This document shows, piece after piece, positions 16,921 to 25,653 of a stretch of 64,000 nucleotides of DNA. A program made the translations under genes and the position numbers. The DNA comes from JABGQS01 sp963666505 (lineage in GTDB: Bacteria > Bacillota > Clostridia > Christensenellales > SZUA-584). The stretch's first letter is position 1; every line of letters begins with the position of its first letter. Under the pieces are notes generated by a model that was given only the letters and a program-made list of their open reading frames with translations, was not told the DNA's origin and searched no databases. The stretch lies in the NCBI GenBank assembly GCA_963666505.2, contig CAXXXL010000001.1:62001-126000 (forward strand), read 5' to 3'.

Positions 16921-17880
16921 TTAGAATGCAGTTATTACGAAATATAGCACCGGTACGATGACGACAAGAGACAGCGTCGAGACTATCCAGCACGAGTTGC
17001 CGAGGTTAAGATCAAGCCCGTATATGTTAATGGGCAGCAGAGCGTTGAAGCCGACGGGCATGGCAGAGAGTATAATAAGCGCCTTGAAGAGCATGCCGTC
17101 ACCGTAGTTCTGCAGGCCAAAAGCAAGAGCCACGCCGATAACGAAAACCGGTGTAAGGACATGTTTTATGATAAGCATTATAGTTATCTCTTTGGGGTAG
17201 CGCTTAACTTTAGAGAACCGCATTGTATACCCAAGAGACATAACAAGGAAAAACGAGGTTATCGGTATAAGATATTCGTTTATAGTCGAATAGAAAGCCG
17301 GCCTCTCAACACCCAGCAGGTTCAGAGTGAACCCTGCAACCATCGAAGCAAAGAATATCATGACGAGCTTGTCGCTGACCAGTCTCCTGATAAGACTCTG
17401 CGAAGTGTCTTTGTTGGAATAGTAAGCAGCGCCGGGGAAAGACACAAGATAGAGAAAAGGTGTAAAGAAAAGACAGTACATCACCATAAGAGTAAAGCCC
17501 GGCTCTCCAAAGAAAGCAAAGCATAAAAGCCCGCCTACTGTCCCTGCGTTTGTAGAGCTTCCGCAGCAAAAGAAAGAACCCTTCTGCAGTCTGCTGTGAT
17601 GGAGCGCTCTTGAAGCCAGCATGCTCAGCAATACTCCGATGCCCAGTGTGGCCACGCCGATAAACGGCAGCGATATAAGGGACAGATCACTGAAATCGAC
17701 GATCCAGAAAGCTCCCAGCGATATAACAGGCGTTACGAAAAGAACGATAGCTTTTCTTATCCTATCCATCACATTGTCCGTCATTTTTTTTGCGTTTTCT
17801 TTTCTGATGCCAAGGTGGAAAGCCTGTCCGGTCACCATGGCGCCGACTATTATAGCCAGCGAAAACAACAATTTTCCCAT
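16921..17880 (-). CDS. AEC (auxin efflux carrier) family transporter
   Basis: A 319-aa integral membrane protein with about ten helices in two five-helix halves, as in AEC/malonate-transporter proteins. The segments CCGSSTNAGTVGG in the first half and AMPVGFNALLPINIYGLD in the second are in the positions of the unwound substrate-site helices of this fold. Bacterial members export or import small carboxylates (malate, malonate) or amino acids; the substrate is unknown here. It is a stand-alone minus-strand gene, converging on the Crh-operon terminator. Confidence 0.75.
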   Translation of the reverse strand: MGKLLFSLAIIVGAMVTGQAFHLGIRKENAKKMTDNVMDRIRKAIVLFVTPVISLGAFWIVDFSDLSLISLPFIGVATLGIGVLLSMLASRALHHSRLQKGSFFCCGSSTNAGTVGGLLCFAFFGEPGFTLMVMYCLFFTPFLYLVSFPGAAYYSNKDTSQSLIRRLVSDKLVMIFFASMVAGFTLNLLGVERPAFYSTINEYLIPITSFFLVMSLGYTMRFSKVKRYPKEITIMLIIKHVLTPVFVIGVALAFGLQNYGDGMLFKALIILSAMPVGFNALLPINIYGLDLNLGNSCWIVSTLSLVVIVPVLYFVITAF

Positions 17881-17958
17881 AAATCACCCTTTAAACAATG
17901 CGTGGATTATACCATATATTATAGAGAGTGAATATGAATACAGGCTAATTTCGTAAAA

Positions 17959-17985
17959 GAAAAACAGCTTTTTTTACAAAGCTGT
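17959..17985 (-). terminator. Terminator of the Gfo/Idh gene
   Basis: On the minus strand ACAGCTTT pairs with AAAGCTGT and is followed by TTTTTC. It is about 30 bp beyond the stop codon at 18013. Confidence 0.75.
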
Positions 17986-18012
17986 CTAAACAATCAAAAA
18001 TATGTGCAGAAA

Positions 18013-19080
18013 CTAAAACTCGTTGAACACTTTTATGACTTTTCCCGAAACAACAGATTCATATGCTGCATAACAAGCAGCGACGGTCTTGGCGCCTTCC
18101 CGCACGCTTGGCTGAGGGATAGTATCGTTTTGAAGAGCATCTGCAAAATCAATTAGGTATCGCAGAGAAGTCCTGCCGTGTCCGAAAGCCCCTTCCGTTT
18201 CAGGAGGGAACAGTTTTTCAACAGGTGCTTTGTCTTCGAGTTCATCCAGCACCGTCGTTACTTTGCCGCCGAGGAAGTCGGCGAATTCTGCAGTACCAGT
18301 GCCTCTATCACCGTAAAGGTTTATACCCATCATAGGCTGCGGCGGCTCTACTACGCCGTAAGCGCCAAGCGCCCGTGAAACGTGCCCGCTCTTGAACCTA
18401 AGGTTCACCATATAGTTCGAATAGTCATTGTATACCTTGCCTGTTTTAGGGTCTTTCAGCATGTCCGTCTTGCAGCCGACGGCGTGCACCTCTTCAACGT
18501 CGCCAAAGAACCACCTAAGCGCATCGATGGGGTGTGAAAGCCCTCCGTATATCATGTCCTGCGGCATCTCTATACGCCACGGAGTCATTTCATATACTGG
18601 TCGCATGTCGTGTATATAGTGCGCTTCGCCCATGAACACATCGCCGAAATCGCCGTCATCGAAGAGCTTGCGCAAGTAAGCGAACTGCGGCTCATACCTC
18701 ATTGTCTGCCCGACCATGAATTTGAGCCCGGTGTCGTCCACCAGCCGTACCAGCTCTTTTGCTTCATCCAGCGAGACTACCATCGGTTTTGTGCACAGCA
18801 CATGCTTTCCGGCAAGAAGCGCCGCTTTGCAGTGCTCGTAGTGCAGCGCATCCGGAGAGAAAACGCCTATTATGTCTAAGCTGTCATCTCCGATAAGGTC
18901 CATATAGTCCGTCGTCGCCATACTAAGGGAGTATTCGTCTTTCAATTTTTCAAGCTGCGCTGTGTTGTGCCCGCCGCATATAGCTGTAACCTCTATCGGG
19001 ATATCATCACGTCCGTTGACCGGAAGCATGTTGACACCCATCCCAACTCCTATAACACCCATTCTATAACTTTTAGGCAT
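18013..19080 (-). CDS. Gfo/Idh/MocA family oxidoreductase
   Basis: 355 aa. The N-terminal Rossmann domain (about 5-125; GVIGVGMGVN; CTKPMV, the EKP-like motif carrying the catalytic Lys) is followed by the C-terminal Gfo/Idh/MocA alpha/beta domain (about 135-350; GGLSHPIDALRWFFG with a conserved His). The family uses NAD(P) to oxidise or reduce sugars, inositols and related compounds; this substrate cannot be named. The ATG at 19080 follows CAGGAGG. That same 14-bp ribosome-binding stretch is duplicated 199 bp upstream as part of the enolase terminator. Confidence 0.88.
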   Translation of the reverse strand: MPKSYRMGVIGVGMGVNMLPVNGRDDIPIEVTAICGGHNTAQLEKLKDEYSLSMATTDYMDLIGDDSLDIIGVFSPDALHYEHCKAALLAGKHVLCTKPMVVSLDEAKELVRLVDDTGLKFMVGQTMRYEPQFAYLRKLFDDGDFGDVFMGEAHYIHDMRPVYEMTPWRIEMPQDMIYGGLSHPIDALRWFFGDVEEVHAVGCKTDMLKDPKTGKVYNDYSNYMVNLRFKSGHVSRALGAYGVVEPPQPMMGINLYGDRGTGTAEFADFLGGKVTTVLDELEDKAPVEKLFPPETEGAFGHGRTSLRYLIDFADALQNDTIPQPSVREGAKTVAACYAAYESVVSGKVIKVFNEF

Positions 19081-19081
19081 A

Positions 19082-19294
19082 ACAAAAACCTCCTGTTAAA
19101 TAAGCTCGTCGAAAAACCTTTGATTTTCCGCCGGTATTCCGGCTTTGTTCACGTCGCTTTGCCGTGTTCATCGCTTCGCTCGAAACTGCGCAAAACCGAA
19201 AGGTGCAGGTAAAGCGGGCAAAGCCCGCCTTACCTGCGAATTACAATAATTTATTGTCTGATTCATATACTATTTTAAACACAAAAACCTCCTG
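19082..19294. repeat. 14-bp direct repeats flanking a hairpin-bearing segment
   Basis: ACAAAAACCTCCTG occurs at 19082-19095 (Gfo/Idh ribosome-binding site on the minus strand) and again at 19281-19294 (3' arm of the eno terminator). The intervening segment is GC-richer at its centre and carries a near-perfect 15-bp inverted repeat with a 3-base loop (19205-19237; 14 of 15 pairs, no T-run). No ORF fits. It could be a small inserted element or a chance duplication. Confidence 0.45.
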
Positions 19295-19320
19295 CTATAT
19301 ATCTATTCTATAACAGGAGG
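19281..19320 (-). terminator. Terminator of eno
   Basis: On the minus strand CCTCCTG (19320-19314) pairs with CAGGAGG (19294-19288) and is followed by TTTTTGTGTTT. Confidence 0.85.
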
Positions 19321-19345
19321 CTTTCAGTTTCAAATAAAGCTTATT

Positions 19346-20653
19346 TTATTTATTAAGGTTGAACCATGCGCCAAGGCCGGGGTACTGTGCCTGGCATCCA
19401 AGCTCTTCTTCGATGCGCAGCAGCTGGTTATACTTCGCTACACGGTCGGTACGGCTGGGTGCGCCCGTCTTGATCTGCCCCGCATTCATAGCAACAACGA
19501 TGTCAGCGATGGTCACGTCTTCGGTCTCGCCGCTTCTGTGCGATACGACTGCTGTGTAGCCCGCACGGTTAGCCATCTGGATAGCATCGAAAGTCTCGGT
19601 AAGCGTGCCAATCTGGTTGACCTTGATGAGTATCGAGTTGCATACGCCCATGTCGATGCCCTTCTTAAGGCGCTGCGTGTTGGTAACGAACAGGTCATCG
19701 CCGACGAGCTGTATCTTTTCGCCGAGTGCGTCTGTCATCAGCTTCCATGCTTCCCAGTCTTCTTCTGCAAGCCCGTCTTCGATAGAGATGATAGGGTACT
19801 TTTCGCACAGGCGCTTCCAGTAGTCCACTATCTCCTGCTTGCTCATCATGATGTCGCTTTTCCAGAAGTAGTAGCTTCCTTCCTGTCCCTTTGCTTTAGC
19901 CTCCTCATACATCTCTGTAGCAGCCGGGTCCATAGCTATCATGAAGTCTTTGCCTGAAACGTAACCAGCAGCTTCGATAGCTTCAACGATGAGCGCAAGC
20001 GCTTCTTCGTCTTCTTTAAGGTTGGGGGCAAATCCGCCTTCGTCGCCAACAGCCGTAGAATAGCCCTTTTTCTGAAGAACTTTCTTTAAGTTGTGGAACA
20101 CTTCAGCGCTCATGCGCAGGCACTCTTTGAAGCTCTCTGCGCCCACAGGCATGATCATGAATTCCTGAATGTTGACGCTGTTGTCTGCGTGCTTTCCGCC
20201 GTTGAGTATGTTCATCATCGGAACGGGAAGCTGTTTTGCGTTCACTCCGCCAAGGTACTTATAAAGCGGAACGTCTGCCTGCAGAGCAGCGGCCTTAGCA
20301 ACAGCCATTGAAACGCCCAGCATAGCGTTAGCGCCAAGGTTAGCTTTGTTCTCTGTGCCGTCAAGGTCTATCATAGCCTGGTCGATGGCAGCCTGGTCAA
20401 GCGCATACATGCCGACGATCTCGTCTGCGATAGTAGTGTTGACGTTTTCTACAGCTTTGCTGACGCCTTTGCCGAGGTAACGGTTCTTGTCGCCGTCACG
20501 CAGCTCTACCGCTTCGAAAGCACCTGTTGATGCTCCTGAAGGAACAGCAGCTCTTGCGATTGCGCCGCCCGACAGGCCTACTTCTACTTCAACGGTAGGG
20601 TTGCCTCTTGAGTCGAGTATTTCTCGTCCTCTGATTACTTCGATTGTAAACAT
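19346..20653 (-). CDS. eno: Enolase
   Basis: A 435-aa glycolytic enzyme interconverting 2-phosphoglycerate and phosphoenolpyruvate. The N-terminal motif DSRGNPTVEVEV, substrate loop SGASTG, Mg ligands in MAMDPAATE, SIEDGLAEED and VGDDLFVTN, catalytic Lys in LIKVNQIGTLTE, and C-terminal SHRSGETED are all intact. The ATG at 20653 follows TAAGGAGAT. It is monocistronic, with its own promoter and terminator. Confidence 0.98.
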   Translation of the reverse strand: MFTIEVIRGREILDSRGNPTVEVEVGLSGGAIARAAVPSGASTGAFEAVELRDGDKNRYLGKGVSKAVENVNTTIADEIVGMYALDQAAIDQAMIDLDGTENKANLGANAMLGVSMAVAKAAALQADVPLYKYLGGVNAKQLPVPMMNILNGGKHADNSVNIQEFMIMPVGAESFKECLRMSAEVFHNLKKVLQKKGYSTAVGDEGGFAPNLKEDEEALALIVEAIEAAGYVSGKDFMIAMDPAATEMYEEAKAKGQEGSYYFWKSDIMMSKQEIVDYWKRLCEKYPIISIEDGLAEEDWEAWKLMTDALGEKIQLVGDDLFVTNTQRLKKGIDMGVCNSILIKVNQIGTLTETFDAIQMANRAGYTAVVSHRSGETEDVTIADIVVAMNAGQIKTGAPSRTDRVAKYNQLLRIEEELGCQAQYPGLGAWFNLNK

Positions 20654-20718
20654 AATTTATATCTCCTTAAATAAAGTGCATATTATAGTGTTGCGGTATA
20701 AAAATGCCGAACATGTTT

Positions 20719-20747
20719 ATTATATAGTATTTTAACTCTTACGTAAA
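20719..20747 (-). promoter_or_regulatory. Predicted promoter of eno
   Basis: Minus-strand TTTACG (20747-20742), a 17-bp spacer and TATAAT (20724-20719) lie about 65 bp upstream of the start codon. Confidence 0.5.
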
Positions 20748-20977
20748 TCGTTTATTTACAGGTATTCACCTGTTCAATTTCGCAAACCAGATTTGAATGA
20801 ATTTTTAAACATTGTCGCTGCGCAGTTCTTTATATATAAGTCTGAACTATATCTGCGTGCGTTCGCCTGTTATACCCGAACTGTTGCTTCATTCGAATCT
20901 TAAGGTTTGCATCTGCGTAGTCTCAACGTATTAGTTTTATTGTGTTTACGGACGACTGCGGCCTTTAGTGCTGCATA
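20748..20977. other. Intergenic region between eno and yibE/F
   Basis: About 230 bp. I see no ORF, known RNA or clear terminator. Fragments such as TCTGCGTGCG and TCTGCGTAG recur here and in the gap at 22130-22300, giving the two spacers flanking the YibE/F gene a similar look. Confidence 0.3.
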
Positions 20978-22129
20978 TCATTTTTGCTCTTCTGATTCCG
21001 GCAGCGCATTTGCTGCGCTTAGCACTTCTTTCTCCGAATGATGGTCCAGTCTTACAAGATGTGACGCAATAAATGCCGTTAGCGGTATTGTCATGACCAT
21101 GCCTATGCTCCCGCACAGCGATTTTACGATCTCTATTACGATATATCCCTGGTTGAGCATGTCGATGAAAGACGTTCCGTATACCGACCACACCACCATA
21201 AGCATTATACTGCCGCCCGTGTATGCTAGTATGAGAGTGTTCGCCATAGTACCGATGATATCTCTGCCTACGCTTATGCCCGCATGAAACAGCCTTTTGC
21301 GGCTGATGGTCTTGTCGATATTAGCCATCTCATTGAGCGAAGAGGATATGGACATGCCTATGTCCATAACGGCGCCTATGCATCCGATGAGTATTCCGGC
21401 TGTGAGTATTCCCTGATAGTTGAATAGTACGTCCGTATCTGCCACCATTAACTGCTCGACGGCGCTGGTGTTGATGCCGTTTATGCGCATAAGTGCGCTA
21501 AAGATAATGGTTATTACCGCCGCACTGATAAGCCCGCCAATAGTACCGAGTACGGCTGACAGAGCTTTCCTGTTAAGCCCACCGACAGTGAACAGCGTAA
21601 CTACGGAAACGACTATGCACACAAGAGTTGCCGAAAGTACAGCGTCATATCCGTTCGCTATAAGCGGAACAAGCACGAGCACGACAGCTCCCACCGTGAA
21701 AACAAGGGCAAGCACAGTTTTTATACCTTTAAAGCGCCCGATTATTCCTATAAGCAGAATAAACACCGCGGCAAGTATAGCGAGATACGGAACACGGTAC
21801 AGAGTTACTACGCTTGCGTAGTCTATCTGCCCGTCGGCAGTTTCATAAACATCAACGACTACGGTATCGCCGATTTTATAAAGGTCGATATCGGTATAGT
21901 TTGCGGCGTCTATGAAAACGCCTGCGTTTGCCTGCTGCCCTTCAAACGGGCCTTCAGTGAATACAAGCGTTAGCTGTTGAGAACTGTAGTACATACCGTC
22001 CTGCCTGTACGAGTCATCCGTCAGATCAACGACTTTTGCTTTATACTGTGTGTTGCTGCTGGCATCAGCACAGGCTGAAGCTGAAAACAAAACGGCGATT
22101 ATTAGCACTGCCAAAACTAGTTTTTTCAT
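20978..22129 (-). CDS. YibE/F family membrane protein
   Basis: A 383-aa protein. The N-terminal signal sequence ends in a lipobox-like SASAC, an extracytoplasmic beta-rich segment of about 100 residues follows, and then about seven membrane helices (about 113-350). The architecture (GRFKGIKTVLALVFT.., GILIGCIGAVMDIGMSISSSL) matches the YibE/F family of Firmicutes. Function is unknown; members have been annotated as transport-like. It is a stand-alone gene with 350 bp of spacer upstream. Confidence 0.88.
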   Translation of the reverse strand: MKKLVLAVLIIAVLFSASACADASSNTQYKAKVVDLTDDSYRQDGMYYSSQQLTLVFTEGPFEGQQANAGVFIDAANYTDIDLYKIGDTVVVDVYETADGQIDYASVVTLYRVPYLAILAAVFILLIGIIGRFKGIKTVLALVFTVGAVVLVLVPLIANGYDAVLSATLVCIVVSVVTLFTVGGLNRKALSAVLGTIGGLISAAVITIIFSALMRINGINTSAVEQLMVADTDVLFNYQGILTAGILIGCIGAVMDIGMSISSSLNEMANIDKTISRKRLFHAGISVGRDIIGTMANTLILAYTGGSIMLMVVWSVYGTSFIDMLNQGYIVIEIVKSLCGSIGMVMTIPLTAFIASHLVRLDHHSEKEVLSAANALPESEEQK

Positions 22130-22510
22130 AGGTTCTCCTAATGTTTCTTATTATGAGCATGCCGCCGCAGCGGCAGATTTTTAACAGTTTTAATAATATC
22201 ATACCGGCAGACGGTTTGCACCCGAAAAGGAGCGTAGTCTTTTAGCGCTGTTGCCTTATGTATATCAACGGGTTTGTGTCTGCGCAGTTTCGCTGCATTA
22301 AATTTGTATTATGTAACCGTTTAACAAAGCAAGATTGTTGTTATATATAATATTGAAGCCGGTTTTAGTGCCGTAAAGAGCTTGAATGGGCAAAAATGCA
22401 GGAATTTACACGTCCGGCGTAGAAATTAACGTACTAATAGAGAATTTGGGGGGTTATGCTCTTTTTCTCATTATACGTTGCCCGATTCAAGTGAGGTGGA
22501 AAAGGCAATT
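22130..22510. promoter_or_regulatory. Long divergent spacer with predicted promoter of the SpoIID/SH3b gene
   Basis: No gene is visible. TTAACA (22321-22326) and TATAAT (22346-22351), 19 bp apart, could start a transcript with a leader of about 150 nt before the ATG at 22511. I compared the leader with the c-di-AMP (ydaO) and c-di-GMP riboswitch signatures, which often control wall-remodelling genes, and found no match. Confidence 0.35.
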
Positions 22511-25246
22511 ATGTATGTCACGAGTTACAGGATACTTAAAAAAATATTCGTGATTCTGGTTGTGGTTGTTCTAATCACGACTGCTTTTGCTGTGTCCACA
22601 AATAAAACGAAGGCGGACGATCAGTCTACCGTTCGTGTCAAGCTCTCGGTGGGCACACCCTCGGAGTTCTCTTTCCAGCTTAAAGGCAACTATACCACAG
22701 ACCAGGATCCCTCCTTAAATCTGTCTACCGGCTCATATACCGTCAAGGCGGATGGCGGCGTTGTAAAGCTGTATTCCGGAACAATGCTTATCTATGCCGG
22801 AAGCAGAGTTCTCGTGCGTGAATGCGCTCCGTTCGAGGGCTCATACAACTACGCAACACTCAAAACAACCATCTACGGAACAAATAAATATCTTGGCAGT
22901 CTTGAGTTCAAATACGACAACGGGCACATAGATGTGATTAACCATGTATACCTGGAGTACTATCTTTACGGAGTGGTTCCGTACGAGATGAGCAACACCT
23001 GGCCGATAGAAGCTCTCAAAGTCCAGGCGGTAGCGGCAAGAACGTACGCCGTGCGCTATATGGGCGGCGGAAGCTATGATATGGTAGACACTTCCGCAAA
23101 CCAGGTCTACCACGGATATAACGACAGCAAAACAAACGCAATCGCAGCAGTCAATCAAACGGCAAAGCTGGTTCTAAAGTGCAACGGCTCATTAGTGCCG
23201 ACTTACTACAGTGCAAGCAACGGCGGGCAGGTAGACATCCCGCAGCATATATGGTCATCTTCCGCCACGGTAATGCCATACCATGTGATCAAGGAAGACG
23301 TATATGATGTAATGAACGATTGGAGCAGGCAGGAAGTTCTCATCTTCCCAAAAGAGTTCTCCGGCGTTACCTATAAATACAGGGATTCGGGCGATATGGT
23401 AACGGGCAGCGCTGCGCAGGCCTTAAACGCAGAGCGCTACCTTAAGATATCGGCGCTCCCCAAAGCAGCGGAGCAAGGCTATATCGCTGCTGTCACCGGT
23501 GACATAGAAATAAAATCGGTCAACAGCATAACACCGCATACCCACGAAGGCAACCACGGCCTCGTAAACGACTATACTGGTACGAACACATGTATCTGCT
23601 TTGAAAATGCTACGGTAAATCTTACAGTTCTTGCATACAGACAAGCTACAGAAGAAGAGGAGTCGGAAACGGGAGAAGGCCTTGTGCAGGATGAAATTAC
23701 GGTGCAGTTCGATATAGACCTTCACGAGTTTGATGACCAGAGTGGCTTGTACACTGCCTTTTCCGATACCAGCCTGAGGCTTTTCGTTGTTGAGGAAACG
23801 GAAGGTTCGATAAACATATACCACAGAAGATACGGCCACGGCATAGGAATGAGCCAGCGCAGTGCTCAGGAGCGTGCAAAGGCAGGACAGACTTTCGAAG
23901 AGATACTGCAGTTCTATTATCAGGGAACATATCTTGAAGAGCTGAGTATAACTCCGCCGGACTACGGTGAGGAAGTCCCGATGCCGGAAGACGACGGATA
24001 TAACGCAACTGTGGTAAACTGCAGCTACGCAGTCAATATCCGCAGCACCCCGGACACGAGCAACCCTGCAATCGGCGCGGCGACGCTTGGAACACGACTG
24101 AACGTTACTCAGGCCTACGCTGCCGACAAGTGGCATAAGATAGACTATTTTGACACGGTAGCATACGTGTATTCATATTATGTGGAACTAGACCCGGAGC
24201 CGACTCCTACGCCCACTCAAACGGCAGAGCCGACTCCTACACCCACTCAAACGGCAGAGCCGGCTCCTACACCCACTCAAACGGCAGAGCCGACTCCTAC
24301 ACCCACTCAAACGGCAGAGCCGACTCCTACACCCACTCAAACGGCAGAGCCGACTCCTACACCCACTCAAACAGCAGAGCCGACTCCTACACCCACTCAA
24401 ACGGCAGAGCCGACTCCCACGCCGACACAGTCTGCAGACCCCGAGATAATTAAAACAGGGACAGTGTGGGTAAGCGTACTAAATATAAGGAGCGGGCCGT
24501 CAACTTCCTATAGCAAACTGGGTTCGTTTTCAAGAAACGACGCTGTAAGTATAATAGAGCTGGAACCGGTAAAGAACTGGCACAAAATTTGGTATAAGGA
24601 TGAGGTTGCTTATGTTTATGCAAAATATGTGAATACGCAAAGCACTCCGGATATCGAAGCAAAGGGAGTCATAACAGCGTCCATATTAAATATAAGAAGC
24701 GGGCCGTCAACCTCATACAGCATACTTGGTCAGTTCAAAAAAGGAAATGAGGTAAGCATAACAAAGCAAAACTATACTTCAAGATGGCACCAGATACTTT
24801 ATAACGGCTCGATTGCATATGTACACGCAAGCTACGTAAAGATAGGTGCAGATGCGGATGCGGAAGATGCCGTATACGCAGCAGTGAACGCATCGGCACT
24901 CAACTTCAGGGAAGGCCCGTCAACGTCCTATAAGGTGATTGATACGCTCAAAAGAGGCAATATCGTCCAGATATTAGAGCAGGGCGGATCATGGTATAAG
25001 GTAAAATACGGCGGCAGGACAGGATATATGTACGCTAAATATCTCAGAGTATCCTCGGCTGAATACGGCAAGGTGACCGCCGGTATACTTAACGTCCGAA
25101 AAGGGCCATCCACGTCATACGCCGTACTCGGAAAATTATCAAGAGGCGATACGGTTATGATAACTGGCAAAAGCGGCAATTGGTATAAGATAGCCTACAA
25201 GTCCGGTACGGCATATGTGTATGCTTCCTATATTGACAAGCAGTAG
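22511..25246 (+). CDS. SpoIID/LytB-domain surface protein with five SH3b repeats
   Basis: 911 aa from the ATG at 22511, which follows AAAAGG; a TTG eleven codons upstream is less likely. A signal peptide/anchor (about 8-30) is followed by a SpoIID/LytB lytic transglycosylase domain (about 120-480), including YLYGVVPYEMS with candidate catalytic Glu159, EALKVQAVAARTYAV and the C-terminal GHGIGMSQRSAQERA segment. A bacterial SH3 domain (about 500-560), a linker of eight PTPTPTQTAE decapeptides, and four further SH3b domains (NIRSGPSTSYS-type) complete the protein. SpoIID enzymes cleave stripped glycan strands in engulfment. SH3b repeats bind the wall, so this is probably a vegetative or sporulation wall-remodelling enzyme. 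Confidence 0.9.
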   Translation: MYVTSYRILKKIFVILVVVVLITTAFAVSTNKTKADDQSTVRVKLSVGTPSEFSFQLKGNYTTDQDPSLNLSTGSYTVKADGGVVKLYSGTMLIYAGSRVLVRECAPFEGSYNYATLKTTIYGTNKYLGSLEFKYDNGHIDVINHVYLEYYLYGVVPYEMSNTWPIEALKVQAVAARTYAVRYMGGGSYDMVDTSANQVYHGYNDSKTNAIAAVNQTAKLVLKCNGSLVPTYYSASNGGQVDIPQHIWSSSATVMPYHVIKEDVYDVMNDWSRQEVLIFPKEFSGVTYKYRDSGDMVTGSAAQALNAERYLKISALPKAAEQGYIAAVTGDIEIKSVNSITPHTHEGNHGLVNDYTGTNTCICFENATVNLTVLAYRQATEEEESETGEGLVQDEITVQFDIDLHEFDDQSGLYTAFSDTSLRLFVVEETEGSINIYHRRYGHGIGMSQRSAQERAKAGQTFEEILQFYYQGTYLEELSITPPDYGEEVPMPEDDGYNATVVNCSYAVNIRSTPDTSNPAIGAATLGTRLNVTQAYAADKWHKIDYFDTVAYVYSYYVELDPEPTPTPTQTAEPTPTPTQTAEPAPTPTQTAEPTPTPTQTAEPTPTPTQTAEPTPTPTQTAEPTPTPTQTAEPTPTPTQSADPEIIKTGTVWVSVLNIRSGPSTSYSKLGSFSRNDAVSIIELEPVKNWHKIWYKDEVAYVYAKYVNTQSTPDIEAKGVITASILNIRSGPSTSYSILGQFKKGNEVSITKQNYTSRWHQILYNGSIAYVHASYVKIGADADAEDAVYAAVNASALNFREGPSTSYKVIDTLKRGNIVQILEQGGSWYKVKYGGRTGYMYAKYLRVSSAEYGKVTAGILNVRKGPSTSYAVLGKLSRGDTVMITGKSGNWYKIAYKSGTAYVYASYIDKQ
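24200..24439 (+). repeat. Eight 30-bp in-frame tandem repeats
   Basis: Eight near-identical 30-bp units encode PTPTPTQTAE inside the SpoIID/SH3b gene. The first seven differ at only a few positions, and the last is more diverged. The array is a Pro/Thr wall-spanning linker and is likely to vary in copy number by slippage. The direct contiguity without spacers rules out CRISPR. Confidence 0.95.
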
Positions 25247-25400
25247 CGGCTTGGCTGAAAAAGACGGAAACAAACTTAAGCTTGCTTTTTTAGATGTTAT
25301 CCACAGCGGTGATAACACAAGAGATTCCAAAGAAGCAGTTGGTAAAGGATATCCCTTTACAAAATAAGTGAGGGAACACTTTAGCGACATACTACATATA
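25212..25400 (+). pseudogene. Possible gene remnant overlapping the SpoIID/SH3b 3' end
   Basis: One frame runs from an ATG at about 25217 inside the end of the SpoIID gene. It reads a coding-like peptide (KDGNKLKLAFLDVIHSGDN, then EAVGKGYPFTK) to a TAA, and continues in the same frame as VREHFSDILHIAQQM. I do not recognise a family. It may be a decayed gene end or chance; confidence is low. Confidence 0.2.
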
Positions 25401-25494
25401 GCCCAGCAGATGTAAAATACATAAAGTTGTAACAACTGATGGAGGGACACTTATCCACCGAAAAATAGGGGTTATCCACGAATATTGTGGATAA
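25297..25494. other. Cluster of four DnaA-box-like 9-mers
   Basis: TTATCCACA at 25297-25305 (exact consensus), TTATCCACC at 25451-25459, TTATCCACG at 25472-25480 and the inverted TGTGGATAA at 25486-25494 (exact). The last two form a perfect 10-bp-arm palindrome (25470-25496) with a 7-base centre. AT-rich DNA follows to about 25585. It could be a DnaA-binding or replication-related site, or an operator. No dnaA or dnaN gene is nearby. Confidence 0.5.
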
Positions 25495-25580
25495 CCTTTA
25501 AATATGCGGTCATTTTGGGCTAAAACCCACCTTACATCAAAAATATGCAAAATGAATGAATAATACTATATTTTGTGTAT

Positions 25581-25617
25581 AAAAAAGCGGCACATAAAGG
25601 TGCCGCCTCTTTTTTAT
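25581..25617. terminator. Bidirectional terminator
   Basis: GCGGCAC and GTGCCGC form a stem with a 6-base loop, flanked by A6 on the left and CTCTTTTTT on the right. It is placed to end the minus-strand CARDB gene. Confidence 0.85.
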
Positions 25618-25653
25618 TGTTTAGAATTTATATCCGCTGCGCTGCTTTATCGG

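Noticed and set aside
24200..24439. Regular 30-bp repeats suggesting a CRISPR array
   Set aside because: The units abut without spacers, keep one reading frame and encode PTPTPTQTAE inside the SpoIID/SH3b gene.
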